From JALOAT01 sp041687015 (GTDB lineage: Bacteria > Pseudomonadota > Gammaproteobacteria > Thiohalomonadales > Thiohalomonadaceae): a stretch of 64,000 nt of DNA. The notes under the pieces were generated by a model. It was not told the origin of the DNA. It saw only the letters and a list, made by a program, of their open reading frames with translations, and searched no databases. Position 1 is the first letter of the stretch; each line of letters begins with the position of its first letter. Below are positions 17,570 to 25,285 of the stretch, in pieces. The translations under genes and the position numbers were made by a program. The stretch lies in NCBI GenBank assembly GCA_041687015.1, contig JAWLCT010000010.1, positions 30,681-94,680 on the forward strand. Reading direction: 5' to 3'.

Positions 17570-17668
17570 CCTACGTCTCGAAAAGGAAAAGGCCGGTTGA
17601 ACCGGCCTTTTTCTTTGGAACGCGAAGCAGAGTGCCTTACATGGCGCGGATGCGCGAGTTCAGGCGGC
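17570..17668. repeat. Right copy of the 99-bp pair flanking the N gap
   Basis: Identical to 17371-17469. This is the copy that continues into the complete rpsT gene, so it is the genuine 3' end of rpsT and its terminator. Confidence 0.85.
17587..17611 (-). terminator. Intrinsic terminator of rpsT
   Basis: Stem AAAAGGCCGG / CCGGCCTTTT (17587-17596 with 17602-17611) around loop TTGAA, followed on the minus strand by CCTTTTC. It lies about 25 bases after the rpsT stop. An identical copy at 17388-17412 belongs to the duplicated contig end. Confidence 0.85.
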
Positions 17669-17897
17669 TCTTGTGCCGGGCGGCGGCATTCTTGTGGATC
17701 ATGCCCTTGCCGGTCATCTTGTCGAGGACGGGCACGGCGGCCTTGTAGGCAGCCTCGGCCTGGGCCTTGTCACCGCCATCGATAGCCTTCACCACCTTCT
17801 TGACGAAGGTGCGGAGCATGGACATCTTGCTCGCGTTCTGCTGACGGCGCTTCTCGGCCTGGCGGGCGCGCTTCGCGGCTTGCGCAGTATTAGCCAA
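17637..17897 (-). CDS. rpsT: 30S ribosomal protein S20
   Basis: 86 aa, basic and helical, with the family pattern ANTAQAAKRARQAEKRRQ and GMIHKNAAARHKSRL. Initiation is at TTG (17895-17897), with AGGGAG seven bases upstream. UUG initiation is also used by E. coli rpsT, where it is tied to autoregulation by S20. It is a single-gene unit with its own terminator, placed between repeat elements A and B. Confidence 0.95.
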   Translation of the reverse strand: MANTAQAAKRARQAEKRRQQNASKMSMLRTFVKKVVKAIDGGDKAQAEAAYKAAVPVLDKMTGKGMIHKNAAARHKSRLNSRIRAM

Positions 17898-17939
17898 GGT
17901 GAGTCTCCCTAAAAAAATTCGGTAGCACGGAAAGGCCGC

Positions 17940-17970
17940 ATAGTGTGCGCATTCACCACCCCGATGTCAA
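17940..17970 (-). promoter_or_regulatory. Possible rpsT promoter
   Basis: A perfect TTGACA on the minus strand (17965-17970) is followed after 19 bp by CACTAT (17940-17945). The -10 match and the spacing are poor, so only the -35 is convincing. Confidence 0.3.
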
Positions 17971-17990
17971 CGGCTTTGAAAAAAGCCAAT

Positions 17991-18123
17991 AACCACGGGG
18001 AAAGCGGGGAACACGGGGGATGTCCAGTACCCCTCCATTCGGCTGGGCAGCAAAGCGCAATGCCGCTTTGAGGTACACGCGGCAAGACGCAATTTTTCTT
18101 CCCCCCCCGTGTTCCCCGTGGTT
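17991..18123. repeat. Inverted-repeat element, copy B (ACGGGGRAC units)
   Basis: Left arm AACCACGGGG starting at 17991 with three 9-bp-like units; right arm 18098-18123 is the near-perfect reverse complement ending CCCCGTGGTT. The core (18057-18080) is similar to that of copy A. It ends about 11 bases from the proB stop and fills most of the space between proB and the rpsT promoter region. Confidence 0.75.
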
Positions 18124-18134
18124 AAGTCTTCTTC

Positions 18135-19256
18135 TTACAAAATCACCAGGTCGTCGCGGTGGATGAGTTCGGGTTCGCCGACGTAACCGAGGATTTCCAT
18201 GATGCGGCCGCTGGGCTGGCCCATGATGCGGCGCACGTCGCCGGCGCCGTAGTTGATCAGGCCGCGAGCCACTTCCCGTCCGGACTCGTCCACACAGGCG
18301 ACCATTTCGCCGCGCTGGAAGCCGCCTTCCACGCCCTTGACCCCTACCGGCAGCAGGCTGCGGCCCTGCTCGCGCAGTACGCGCACCGCACCGGCATCGA
18401 TCACCAGTCGGCCTTTCATCTGCAGGTGCCCGGCAATCCACTGCTTGCGGGCGGCCTCCGGTTCGCGGTCGGGCAGTAATAGCGTGCCCACAGGCTCACC
18501 CGCGACGATGCGAGCCAGTACATTCTCCATGCGCCCGGGGGCGATGATGGTGGCGGCACCGGAACGCGCGGCCAGGCGGGCCGCACGCAGCTTGGTGATC
18601 ATGCCACCGCGCCCCAGGCTACCGGCGCCACCGACCATGGCGTCCAGTCCCGTGTCGCTGGCACGGGCCTCGGGTATCAGTTTGGCGTCCGGGTTGTGGC
18701 GCGGATCCTTGTCGAACAGGCCGTCCTGATCCGTGAGTATCACCAGTAAATCGGCCTGCACCAGGTTGGCCACCAGGGCGCCCAGGGTATCGTTATCGCC
18801 GAAGCGGATCTCCTCGGTGACCACGGTGTCGTTTTCGTTGATCACGGGTATCACGCCCAGGCCCACCAAAGTGCGCAGGGTGCTGCGCGCGTTCAGGTAG
18901 CGCCCGCGATTGGAGAGGTCGTCATGGGTAAGCAACACCTGGGCGGTGTGCCGGCCGTGGGACTGGAAGTTGCTCTCCCAGGTCTGCACCAGCCCCATCT
19001 GCCCCACAGCCGCGGCGGCCTGCAGTTCGTTGAGCGCTCCCGGGCGTTTTTTCCAGCCCAGCCGGGTCATGCCTTCCGCCACCGCGCCGGAGGAAACCAA
19101 CACCAGTTCGGTGCCCCGCTCGCACAGGCGCGCCATCTGCGCCACCCATGCGGCGATGCTCTCCCGGTTGAGACCGCGCCCGTCATTGGTGAGAAGCGCA
19201 CTACCGATTTTCACGACCCAGCGCTGGCTGTGGCCGAGCTGTTCACGGCTGCTCAT
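18135..19256 (-). CDS. proB: Glutamate 5-kinase
   Basis: 373 aa. First step of proline synthesis, phosphorylating glutamate. The amino-acid-kinase domain (1-260) shows VVKIGSALLTNDGRGL, VSSGAVAEG, VINENDTVV and GDNDTLGALVA; a C-terminal PUA domain (about 280-360) follows, as in the full-length enzyme. The ATG overlaps the obg stop (CTATGA), so the two are coupled. Repeat element B follows the stop. It probably depends on the rplU/obg transcription unit. Confidence 0.96.
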   Translation of the reverse strand: MSSREQLGHSQRWVVKIGSALLTNDGRGLNRESIAAWVAQMARLCERGTELVLVSSGAVAEGMTRLGWKKRPGALNELQAAAAVGQMGLVQTWESNFQSHGRHTAQVLLTHDDLSNRGRYLNARSTLRTLVGLGVIPVINENDTVVTEEIRFGDNDTLGALVANLVQADLLVILTDQDGLFDKDPRHNPDAKLIPEARASDTGLDAMVGGAGSLGRGGMITKLRAARLAARSGAATIIAPGRMENVLARIVAGEPVGTLLLPDREPEAARKQWIAGHLQMKGRLVIDAGAVRVLREQGRSLLPVGVKGVEGGFQRGEMVACVDESGREVARGLINYGAGDVRRIMGQPSGRIMEILGYVGEPELIHRDDLVIL

Positions 19257-20323
19257 AGCGGTTGGTCTGGCAGTTCCTGCGATGGTTGCGATGCTTGCGA
19301 CTCCGCTTCTTCGCGCCGGATTTGTTCCAGGCGTTCCATGATGCGGTTGACCAGCAGCGACGTCCCCTCACGCGTGGCGGCGCTGATGCGGTACACCGGG
19401 CCTTCCCAGCCGAGCCGCTTGACGATGTCGTTACAGATATCATCGCGCATCTCGTCCGGGACGAGATCGATCTTGTTCAGCACCAGCCAACGTTCGCGAG
19501 CGGCCAGTTCCGGGCTGAATTTCTCCAACTCGCGCGCAATGACGCGCACCGCATCCACCGGATCGGCATTGTCGGGCGGCTCGATATCCACCAGATGCAA
19601 CAGCAATCGCGTGCGGGATACGTGCTTGAGGAACTGGATGCCGAGACCGGCACCCTCTGCCGCCCCTTCGATGACGCCCGGGATGTCCGCGATCACGAAG
19701 CTGCGATGGGCATCCACGCTGACCACGCCCAGGTTGGGATACAGCGTGGTGAACGGGTAATCGGCGACCTTGGGCCGGGCGGCGGACACCGCCTGAATGA
19801 AGGTGGACTTGCCCGCATTGGGCAGGCCAAGCAGCCCCACGTCGGCCAACACCTTCAGTTCCAGGTGCAATTGTCGCTTCTCACCGGGCGTGCCGGGTTT
19901 AGACTGGCGCGGAGCGCGGTTGATACTGCTCTTGAAGCGGGTATTGCCGAGTCCGTGGAAACCACCCCGCGCCACCAGCAGTTCCTGCCCAGGCCGAACC
20001 AAATCGCCCAGGCGCTCGCCGGTGTCCTCGTCGAACACCTCGGTGCCGACGGGCACAGGAATGCGCAGGTCCGCCCCGGACTTCCCGGTACGGTTGGCAC
20101 CCGCGCCGGCCTGACCGTGCTCGGCACGGAAGGCGCTGGTGTAGCGCAGATCGACCAGGGTGTTCAGTTCCGGATCGGCGACCAGGAAAACGCTGCCGCC
20201 GTCCCCACCGTCGCCACCGTCGGGACCGCCGAAGGGAATGAATTTCTCGCGCCGGAAGCTGACGCAGCCATTGCCGCCGTTGCCGGCCTCGACGCGGATA
20301 TGCGCTTCGTCGACGAATTTCAT
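19253..20323 (-). CDS. obg: GTPase Obg/CgtA
   Basis: 356 aa. Glycine-rich Obg domain (1-158, with GGPDGGDGGDGG) followed by a GTPase domain: G1 GLPNAGKST near 166, G3 DIPG, G4 NKID and G5 SAA. It binds the 50S subunit late in assembly and links it to stress signalling. The rplU-rpmA-obg order is standard. A terminator hairpin between rpmA and obg probably makes expression partly separate. Confidence 0.96.
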   Translation of the reverse strand: MKFVDEAHIRVEAGNGGNGCVSFRREKFIPFGGPDGGDGGDGGSVFLVADPELNTLVDLRYTSAFRAEHGQAGAGANRTGKSGADLRIPVPVGTEVFDEDTGERLGDLVRPGQELLVARGGFHGLGNTRFKSSINRAPRQSKPGTPGEKRQLHLELKVLADVGLLGLPNAGKSTFIQAVSAARPKVADYPFTTLYPNLGVVSVDAHRSFVIADIPGVIEGAAEGAGLGIQFLKHVSRTRLLLHLVDIEPPDNADPVDAVRVIARELEKFSPELAARERWLVLNKIDLVPDEMRDDICNDIVKRLGWEGPVYRISAATREGTSLLVNRIMERLEQIRREEAESQASQPSQELPDQPL

Positions 20324-20367
20324 GAGGGTAGTGTACCGGGCCCGGGATATTTCCGACGGCCCACAAG

Positions 20368-20393
20368 AAAAAAGCCCCGGCGAGCGGGGCTTT
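20368..20393 (-). terminator. Intrinsic terminator after rpmA
   Basis: Nine-bp stem AAAGCCCCG / CGGGGCTTT with loop GCGAG, followed on the minus strand by TTT and CTTG. It lies about 25 bases after the rpmA stop and before obg, so it may act as a partial terminator inside the operon. Confidence 0.8.
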
Positions 20394-20417
20394 CTCGCGA
20401 CGGGATGTACGCGGCGC

Positions 20418-20675
20418 TTATTCTGCCACCACGGACACGTACCGGCGCTGCTTGGGACCCTTCACCTCGAACACCACACGGCCGGAGACCTTCGCGAACA
20501 GGGTGTCATCGCTGCCGATGCCCACGCCGTTGCCCGGATGGAAAGCGGTGCCGCGCTGGCGGACCAGGATGTTGCCGGCCAGGACCTGTTCACCGCCGAA
20601 GCGCTTCACGCCCAGGCGCTTGGCAATGGAATCGCGGCCGTTACGGGTGCTACCACCCGCCTTTTTGTGTGCCAT
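20418..20675 (-). CDS. rpmA: 50S ribosomal protein L27
   Basis: 85 aa. Begins MAHKKAGGSTRNGRDS, the flexible N-terminus that reaches the peptidyl-transferase centre, then KRFGGEQVLAGNILVRQRGT. No N-terminal cleavage extension of the Firmicute type. It lies 14 bases downstream of rplU. Confidence 0.97.
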   Translation of the reverse strand: MAHKKAGGSTRNGRDSIAKRLGVKRFGGEQVLAGNILVRQRGTAFHPGNGVGIGSDDTLFAKVSGRVVFEVKGPKQRRYVSVVAE

Positions 20676-20689
20676 GGCTGTTTACCCCT

Positions 20690-21004
20690 TTAGCCGGCCT
20701 TGATGCCGGTGATCTTCAGTTCCGTGTAATCCTGGCGGTGGCCAGCGCGCTTCATGTAGTGCTTGCGGCGACGGAACTTGAGGATGTGCACCTTCTCGCC
20801 GCGGCCATGAGCGGTCACGGTGGCGGTCACTTTGCCGCCGTCCACAAACGGAGCGCCAATCTTGATGTTGTCGCCGTCGGCGACCATCAGGACTTCGCTC
20901 AATTCGATATCGGCGCCCACGTCCGCGGAGAGCTTCTCCACGCGCAACGTCTCGCCTTCAGAAATCCGGTACTGCTTGCCGCCAGTCTTGACTACCGCGT
21001 ACAT
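20690..21004 (-). CDS. rplU: 50S ribosomal protein L21
   Basis: 104 aa with MYAVVKTGGKQYRISEGE at the start and the RRKHYMKRAGHRQDYTELKI rRNA-binding end. First gene of the rplU-rpmA-obg-proB group. GGAGTAAG is a good ribosome-binding site, and a strong promoter lies about 40 bases upstream, back-to-back with that of ispB. Confidence 0.97.
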   Translation of the reverse strand: MYAVVKTGGKQYRISEGETLRVEKLSADVGADIELSEVLMVADGDNIKIGAPFVDGGKVTATVTAHGRGEKVHILKFRRRKHYMKRAGHRQDYTELKITGIKAG

Positions 21005-21044
21005 GGCGCCTTACTCCAAGAGGTCAGGTTCGAAAGACCGGCAA

Positions 21045-21072
21045 TTCTAACGACCGAAAACCGGTAGGTCAA
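21045..21072 (-). promoter_or_regulatory. Promoter of rplU
   Basis: TTGACC (21067-21072) and TAGAAT (21045-21050) on the minus strand, 16 bp apart. Both boxes are five of six matches to the sigma-70 consensus. Confidence 0.75.
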
Positions 21073-21093
21073 ACAAACTTCACACCCCCGTTC

Positions 21094-21122
21094 TTGACAC
21101 CCTCCCCCGTGCTCCCTAGCAT
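21094..21122 (+). promoter_or_regulatory. Promoter of ispB
   Basis: Perfect TTGACA (21094-21099), 17-bp spacer, then TAGCAT (21117-21122). The start would be about 20 bases before the ispB ATG. It is divergent from the rplU promoter with 21 bp between the two -35 boxes. Confidence 0.7.
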
Positions 21123-21150
21123 GCAGGGCCTTTCCCCTGTACACCCCACC

Positions 21151-22119
21151 ATGGATATTCAGACCGTTTACAAGCTCGTGGAGGCCGATCGTCAGGCGGT
21201 CGATCGCCTGATCCACGAACGTCTGCAATCCGACGTCGTGCTGGTCAATCAAATCGGCCACTACATCGTCAACAGCGGCGGCAAACGTCTGCGTCCCGTG
21301 CTGGTGTTGCTATCGGCGGGCGCCTTCGGCCATACGGGCCCGGCGCGGCTCGAGCTGGCTGCCGTGGTCGAGTTCATTCACACGGCAACCCTGCTCCACG
21401 ATGACGTCGTCGACGCGTCCGAAAAACGTCGCGGCCGTGACACCGCCAACGCGGTGTGGGGTAACCAGGCCAGCGTGCTGGTGGGCGACTATCTCTATTC
21501 GCGCGCCTTTCAGATGATGGTTTCGGTGGGCAGCATGCGCGTCATGGAGATTCTCTCGGAGGCGACGAACACCATCGCGGAAGGCGAAGTGAAGCAGTTG
21601 CTGAACGTGCACAACGCCGATGTGACCGAGGAAGCCTACCTGGACGTGATCCATTGCAAGACCGCCAAGCTGTTCGAGGCCGCTGCGCAGATCGGGGCCG
21701 TGCTCGCCGGGCGTTCGCCTGCGGAAGAAGAAGCCATGGCCCGCTACGGCAAGCATCTGGGTGCTGCCTATCAACTGGTGGACGACGTGCTCGACTACAG
21801 CGCCACCAGTGAGGAGCTGGGCAAGAACGTGGGCGACGATCTTGCCGAGGGTAAGCCGACCTTGCCGCTCATCTATGTTCTGCAACACGGCAGCGAGGCG
21901 CAAAAGGATCTGGTTCGTCAGGCTATCGAGAACGGCGGCAAGGAATATATCGCTGCGATCACAGAAGCCATTGAAACCACCGGCGCCATCGCTTACACTT
22001 CGCGCGCTGCGCAAGGTGAGGCTGAAAAAGCCATCGCCGCTCTCGAAATCATTCCCGAATCGCCGCACAAACAGGCGCTGATTTCGCTAGCCAAATTCTC
22101 TGTTGCGCGTACGCACTAG
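21151..22119 (+). CDS. ispB: Polyprenyl (octaprenyl) diphosphate synthase
   Basis: 322 aa from ATG 21151, the usual length; the frame is open further upstream, but the promoter lies there. The two aspartate-rich prenyltransferase motifs are LLHDDVVD and LVDDVLDY, with GGKRLRP near the N-terminus. It elongates farnesyl diphosphate with IPP to the long chain used for ubiquinone. It uses the products of IspH, encoded elsewhere in the window. Chain length (C40 by family) cannot be fixed by eye. Confidence 0.94.
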   Translation: MDIQTVYKLVEADRQAVDRLIHERLQSDVVLVNQIGHYIVNSGGKRLRPVLVLLSAGAFGHTGPARLELAAVVEFIHTATLLHDDVVDASEKRRGRDTANAVWGNQASVLVGDYLYSRAFQMMVSVGSMRVMEILSEATNTIAEGEVKQLLNVHNADVTEEAYLDVIHCKTAKLFEAAAQIGAVLAGRSPAEEEAMARYGKHLGAAYQLVDDVLDYSATSEELGKNVGDDLAEGKPTLPLIYVLQHGSEAQKDLVRQAIENGGKEYIAAITEAIETTGAIAYTSRAAQGEAEKAIAALEIIPESPHKQALISLAKFSVARTH

Positions 22120-22128
22120 TCGTTTTCG

Positions 22129-22205
22129 CGGGGTGTAGCTCAGCCTGGTAGAGCGCTATCTTCGGGAGGTAGAAGTCGCAGGTTCGAATCCTGTCACCCC
22201 GACCA
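22129..22205 (+). tRNA. tRNA-Pro (anticodon CGG)
   Basis: 77 nt with acceptor CGGGGTG/CACCCCG, anticodon loop TTCGGGA (anticodon CGG, reading CCG), TpsiC arm GCAGGTTCGAATCCTGT and encoded CCA. It follows ispB by nine bases and is followed by a terminator, so it may be read from the ispB promoter. Confidence 0.96.
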
Positions 22206-22215
22206 TTTTCCCGAT

Positions 22216-22245
22216 AAAAAAGCGGCCGAAAGGCCGCTTTTTTTT
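22216..22245 (+). terminator. Intrinsic terminator after tRNA-Pro
   Basis: Stem AAAAAAGCGGCC / GGCCGCTTTTTT with GAAA loop and a run of eight T. Textbook rho-independent terminator for the ispB-tRNA-Pro transcript. Confidence 0.92.
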
Positions 22246-22323
22246 CGTCCGCGCGCTGGTTGGTTTTTGCTGACTGCTGGACTATGGATTAGTTAAAGCG
22301 GCATCCGCCCGAGGGCCACCGCC

Positions 22324-23292
22324 ATGCGCCTCCTGGTCACCCTGCTCGCGCTCCTTTCCTTCGGCAGTATCGCAGGCGAACAGCGCGAGGCCCGTTATCC
22401 CGACAATCCGAACATGGCCGATCAGGCGGTGTTCGTTTCCGACACCGGACTCACTCGCCTCGAATACGGCAACATGGAGCCGAGCTGGCACCAGCTGGAA
22501 GGCATGTTTCCGCTCGAACCCGTGGTTGTCGGCAACCTTGTGGTGGTCGGCAGTCCCGTGGGTGTTTTTGCCCTCGACGCCGGCAGCGGCGAAATCCTTT
22601 GGCACCTGCCGTCATCGCAAACGCTGTACAGTCCCACGGTGATCGGCGCCACGGCCTACGTCGGAGGCGAAGACGGCAGCCTGCGCGCCCTGGATCTCGA
22701 GAGCGGACACGTACGCTGGCGCCGCGCACTGAACGGATGGGTGTTTTCACCGGCCGTCGTGGGCAAGCAACTTGTCACCGGAGGCGGGGCCGGGGTGTTG
22801 TGGGGGGTGTCCTCTGAAGATGGCAATCCCCTGTGGCAGCGGGAAACCGGTGAGGAACTGGTGTTCCGCCCCATCGCCGGAGAAGAAGGCCCGGTGTACG
22901 TCAGCACGGTACAGGGCAAGGTGCTCGCCGTCTCCGCAGACACGGGCCGCATCGATTGGGAAACCACGCTCGATACCCCGACCACCACCACGGTGTATGA
23001 GGACCGCCTGTTGCTCGGCCAGTTCAGCGGCCTGGTGGCGGCCTACAACCGCTACACCGGCGTGAAGATCTGGGAATACCAGCTGAACGGTCCGACCACC
23101 ATCCCGATCAAGATCCTCGACGGCAAAGTAGTGGCGATCACCGAAGAAGGAGGCAGCGTGCTGCTCAATCCGGAAGACGGCCAGGTGATCGAGGAAATCG
23201 AGCACCAGGAAGAGCCCCCCGCGGCACCGGATCTCGACAACCCAGAGTTCCTGGCGTCGGGTCCGGCGGCGGGCTTGCGGCTGGTTCGCTAG
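22324..23292 (+). CDS. Exported PQQ/WD-like beta-propeller protein
   Basis: 322 aa with a Sec signal peptide (cleavage near SIAG) and no lipobox. The mature part is a series of about 40-residue propeller blades with the repeated pattern of Asp-Gly near a W: ALDAGSGEILWHL, ALDLESGHVRWRR, VSSEDGNPLWQ, VSADTGRIDWE and YNRYTGVKIWE. This is the PQQ-like fold also used by BamB, but it is smaller than BamB and not a lipoprotein; no cofactor-binding or catalytic residues stand out. Probably periplasmic, function unknown. It is convergent with ssb, and the two stop codons share the palindrome CTAG (23289-23292). Confidence 0.7.
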   Translation: MRLLVTLLALLSFGSIAGEQREARYPDNPNMADQAVFVSDTGLTRLEYGNMEPSWHQLEGMFPLEPVVVGNLVVVGSPVGVFALDAGSGEILWHLPSSQTLYSPTVIGATAYVGGEDGSLRALDLESGHVRWRRALNGWVFSPAVVGKQLVTGGGAGVLWGVSSEDGNPLWQRETGEELVFRPIAGEEGPVYVSTVQGKVLAVSADTGRIDWETTLDTPTTTTVYEDRLLLGQFSGLVAAYNRYTGVKIWEYQLNGPTTIPIKILDGKVVAITEEGGSVLLNPEDGQVIEEIEHQEEPPAAPDLDNPEFLASGPAAGLRLVR

Positions 23293-23774
23293 AACGGGAT
23301 ATCGTCGTCAAAGTCATCGAACCCACCGCGCGCCGGCGCGGGGGACGGCTTGCCCTGGTTCTGGGCAGGCGCTGCCGCCGGGGCGGAGCGCTGATCGTCG
23401 AAACTGGCACTGCTGCCACCGCCGCCGCCGCTGCCGCCGCGACCGCCCAGCATCTGCATGTCGCTCACCACGATTTCGGTGGTGTAGCGGTCCTGACCGT
23501 TCTTGTCCTGCCACTTGCGGGTGCGCAGCGAACCTTCCACATAGACCTGGGACCCCTTGCGCAGGTACTCGCCGGCGATTTCCGCCAGTTTGTTGAAGAA
23601 CACCACGTTATGCCATTCCGTGCGTTCCTGGGCCTGGCCCGTCTGCTTGTCCTTCCACTGCTCGCTGGTGGCGATGGTCACATTCGCCACGGCGCCGCCA
23701 CTCGGCATGTAACGCACCTCGGGATCCTTTCCGAGGTTGCCGACCAAAATCACCTTGTTTACGCCTCTTGCCAT
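23289..23774 (-). CDS. ssb: Single-stranded DNA-binding protein
   Basis: 161 aa from ATG 23774. OB fold with GVNKVILVGNLGKDPEVRYM and ERTEWHNVVFFNKLAEIAGEYLRKGSQVYVEG, a Gly-rich linker, and the acidic tail FDDFDDDIPF that recruits partner proteins. It lies 41 bases after the MFS gene and is probably co-transcribed with it, divergent from uvrA. This ssb-MFS-uvrA grouping is common in gammaproteobacteria. Confidence 0.97.
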   Translation of the reverse strand: MARGVNKVILVGNLGKDPEVRYMPSGGAVANVTIATSEQWKDKQTGQAQERTEWHNVVFFNKLAEIAGEYLRKGSQVYVEGSLRTRKWQDKNGQDRYTTEIVVSDMQMLGGRGGSGGGGGSSASFDDQRSAPAAAPAQNQGKPSPAPARGGFDDFDDDIPF

Positions 23775-23815
23775 CTCACGCTCTCCGCCATCTCGTCTGG
23801 TTTTCCCCGCGGCGG

Positions 23816-25189
23816 TCACAGACCGCGCGAGAACCGCCCCAAGGCCGCGGCATCCAATGCTTCGCTGTCTACCTTGAGGTAGGCCGTACGATCTTCCACA
23901 TTTACTGCCACCTCCGCCACTCCGGGAACGGCGGCCAGCTCCAGCTGCAGCTGTGTCATACCCGGCAGGTCGACCTCTCGCAGGTGAAGCACCCGGGTCG
24001 ACAGGTGGCGGGGCCGGCGCATGGTCGCCACCAGCCCCAGCCAGATCAGCAGCACCGCAGCACTCGCAAGGAAAAGGCCCTCGAAGCCATAGGCGCCGAA
24101 CATCCATCCGCCGGCCCAGCCGCCCACGAAAGCGCCCAGAAATTGGCTGCTGGAGTAGACCCCCATAGCCGTCCCCTTGCCTTCCACGGGTGCCAGCTTG
24201 GACACCAGGGAGGGCAAACCCGCCTCCAACAGATTGAAACCGACGAAGTACACCCAGACCACCAGGGCGAGACCAAGCACGCTGCCATGGAATTCCGCCA
24301 GCCCCAGCTCCCCCAGGACCAGCAGTCCGACCGCGCCTATCAACACGGGCTTCATCGCGCGCTTGCGCTCGGCGATGATGATGAAGGGCACGGCAACGGC
24401 AATGGCGAGCAGCATGACGGGGAGATAGACGCGCCAATGGTCGCCCGCGCCAAGCCCGGCGTCGCGCAGAGCCAGCGGCAGGGCAACGAAACTCGCCGTC
24501 ATGGTCATGTGCAGCAGAAAAATGCCGATGTCGGCCCGCAACAGCTCCGGATCGCTCAGCACCCGACGGAACTGGGCCGGCGCGGGGGCGAGATCGCGAT
24601 GAGTACGGGTCGTCACCGGATCGGGCACCAGCAGGTAAAGAACCGCAATGCCGGCGAGGGCGAGTATGGCGGTGGCCCCGAAGATGCCGGGGACACCGAT
24701 CCAGTCGTTGAGCACGGGCCCGGCCACCATGGCGGCGAGAAAGGACATACCGATGCTCATGCCCACGAAGGCCATCGCTTTGGTGCGATTTTCGTCGCGG
24801 GTGAGATCCGCCAGCAGCGCCATAATAGCCGCCGCCACCGCCCCGGCACCTTGTACCGCCCGCCCGATGATGACACCGGTGATGGTATCGGCGGAGGCGG
24901 CAATCATGCTCCCGACCGCAAACAGCAACAGGCCGACGGCGATGACGCGCTTGCGCCCCCAGTGGTCGGATGCCATGCCGAAGGGGATCTGCAGTGCGGC
25001 CTGGGTCAGCCCGTAAATGCCGATGGCCATGCCCATGAGCGCAGGTGTCACACCCTCGAGGTGCTGCGCATAAAGCGCGAACACGGGCAGGATCATGAAA
25101 AGCCCGAGCATGCGGAAGGAAAAGATCCCCGCCAGGGCCGCGGCCGCGCGGCGTTCACCGGCGCTCATGTGCATCGGACTTTCCGTCAT
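23816..25189 (-). CDS. MFS transporter of the YajR type with C-terminal ferredoxin-like domain
   Basis: 457 aa. Twelve hydrophobic segments with motif A GMASDHWGRKRV between TM2 and TM3 and the strongly YajR-like start AGERRAAAALAGIFSFRMLGLFMILPV. After TM12 a tail of about 65 residues (from LREVDLPG) looks like the ferredoxin-like YAM domain that YajR carries. Probably a drug or metabolite efflux carrier; the substrate is unknown. The closeness to E. coli YajR in the N-terminal half and around GKGTAMGVYSSSQFLGAF supports the call. Confidence 0.85.
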   Translation of the reverse strand: MTESPMHMSAGERRAAAALAGIFSFRMLGLFMILPVFALYAQHLEGVTPALMGMAIGIYGLTQAALQIPFGMASDHWGRKRVIAVGLLLFAVGSMIAASADTITGVIIGRAVQGAGAVAAAIMALLADLTRDENRTKAMAFVGMSIGMSFLAAMVAGPVLNDWIGVPGIFGATAILALAGIAVLYLLVPDPVTTRTHRDLAPAPAQFRRVLSDPELLRADIGIFLLHMTMTASFVALPLALRDAGLGAGDHWRVYLPVMLLAIAVAVPFIIIAERKRAMKPVLIGAVGLLVLGELGLAEFHGSVLGLALVVWVYFVGFNLLEAGLPSLVSKLAPVEGKGTAMGVYSSSQFLGAFVGGWAGGWMFGAYGFEGLFLASAAVLLIWLGLVATMRRPRHLSTRVLHLREVDLPGMTQLQLELAAVPGVAEVAVNVEDRTAYLKVDSEALDAAALGRFSRGL

Positions 25190-25224
25190 CTTGTTGGTCT
25201 AACTCTGCTGAAAAATAGGGGATT

Positions 25225-25254
25225 TTGCGCGCGAGCGCGGGAAAACCGTATATT
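25225..25254 (+). promoter_or_regulatory. Putative promoter of uvrA
   Basis: TTGCGC (25225-25230), 18 bp, TATATT (25249-25254); the start would be about 25 bases before the uvrA ATG. I see no CTGT-N8-ACAG LexA box in the 100 bp before uvrA. Confidence 0.5.
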
Positions 25255-25285
25255 AGCAGGTTCGAATTTCGAGGCGAGAGTCAGC

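Noticed and set aside
17235..18123. CRISPR array suggested by repeated ACGGGG words
   Set aside because: Units are 9 bp in direct tandem within inverted arms, with no regular spacers and no cas genes.
23768..25285. A 506-codon N-terminal extension of uvrA
   Set aside because: This part is antisense to the MFS gene; UvrA begins at 25286 with its normal N-terminus after a promoter.
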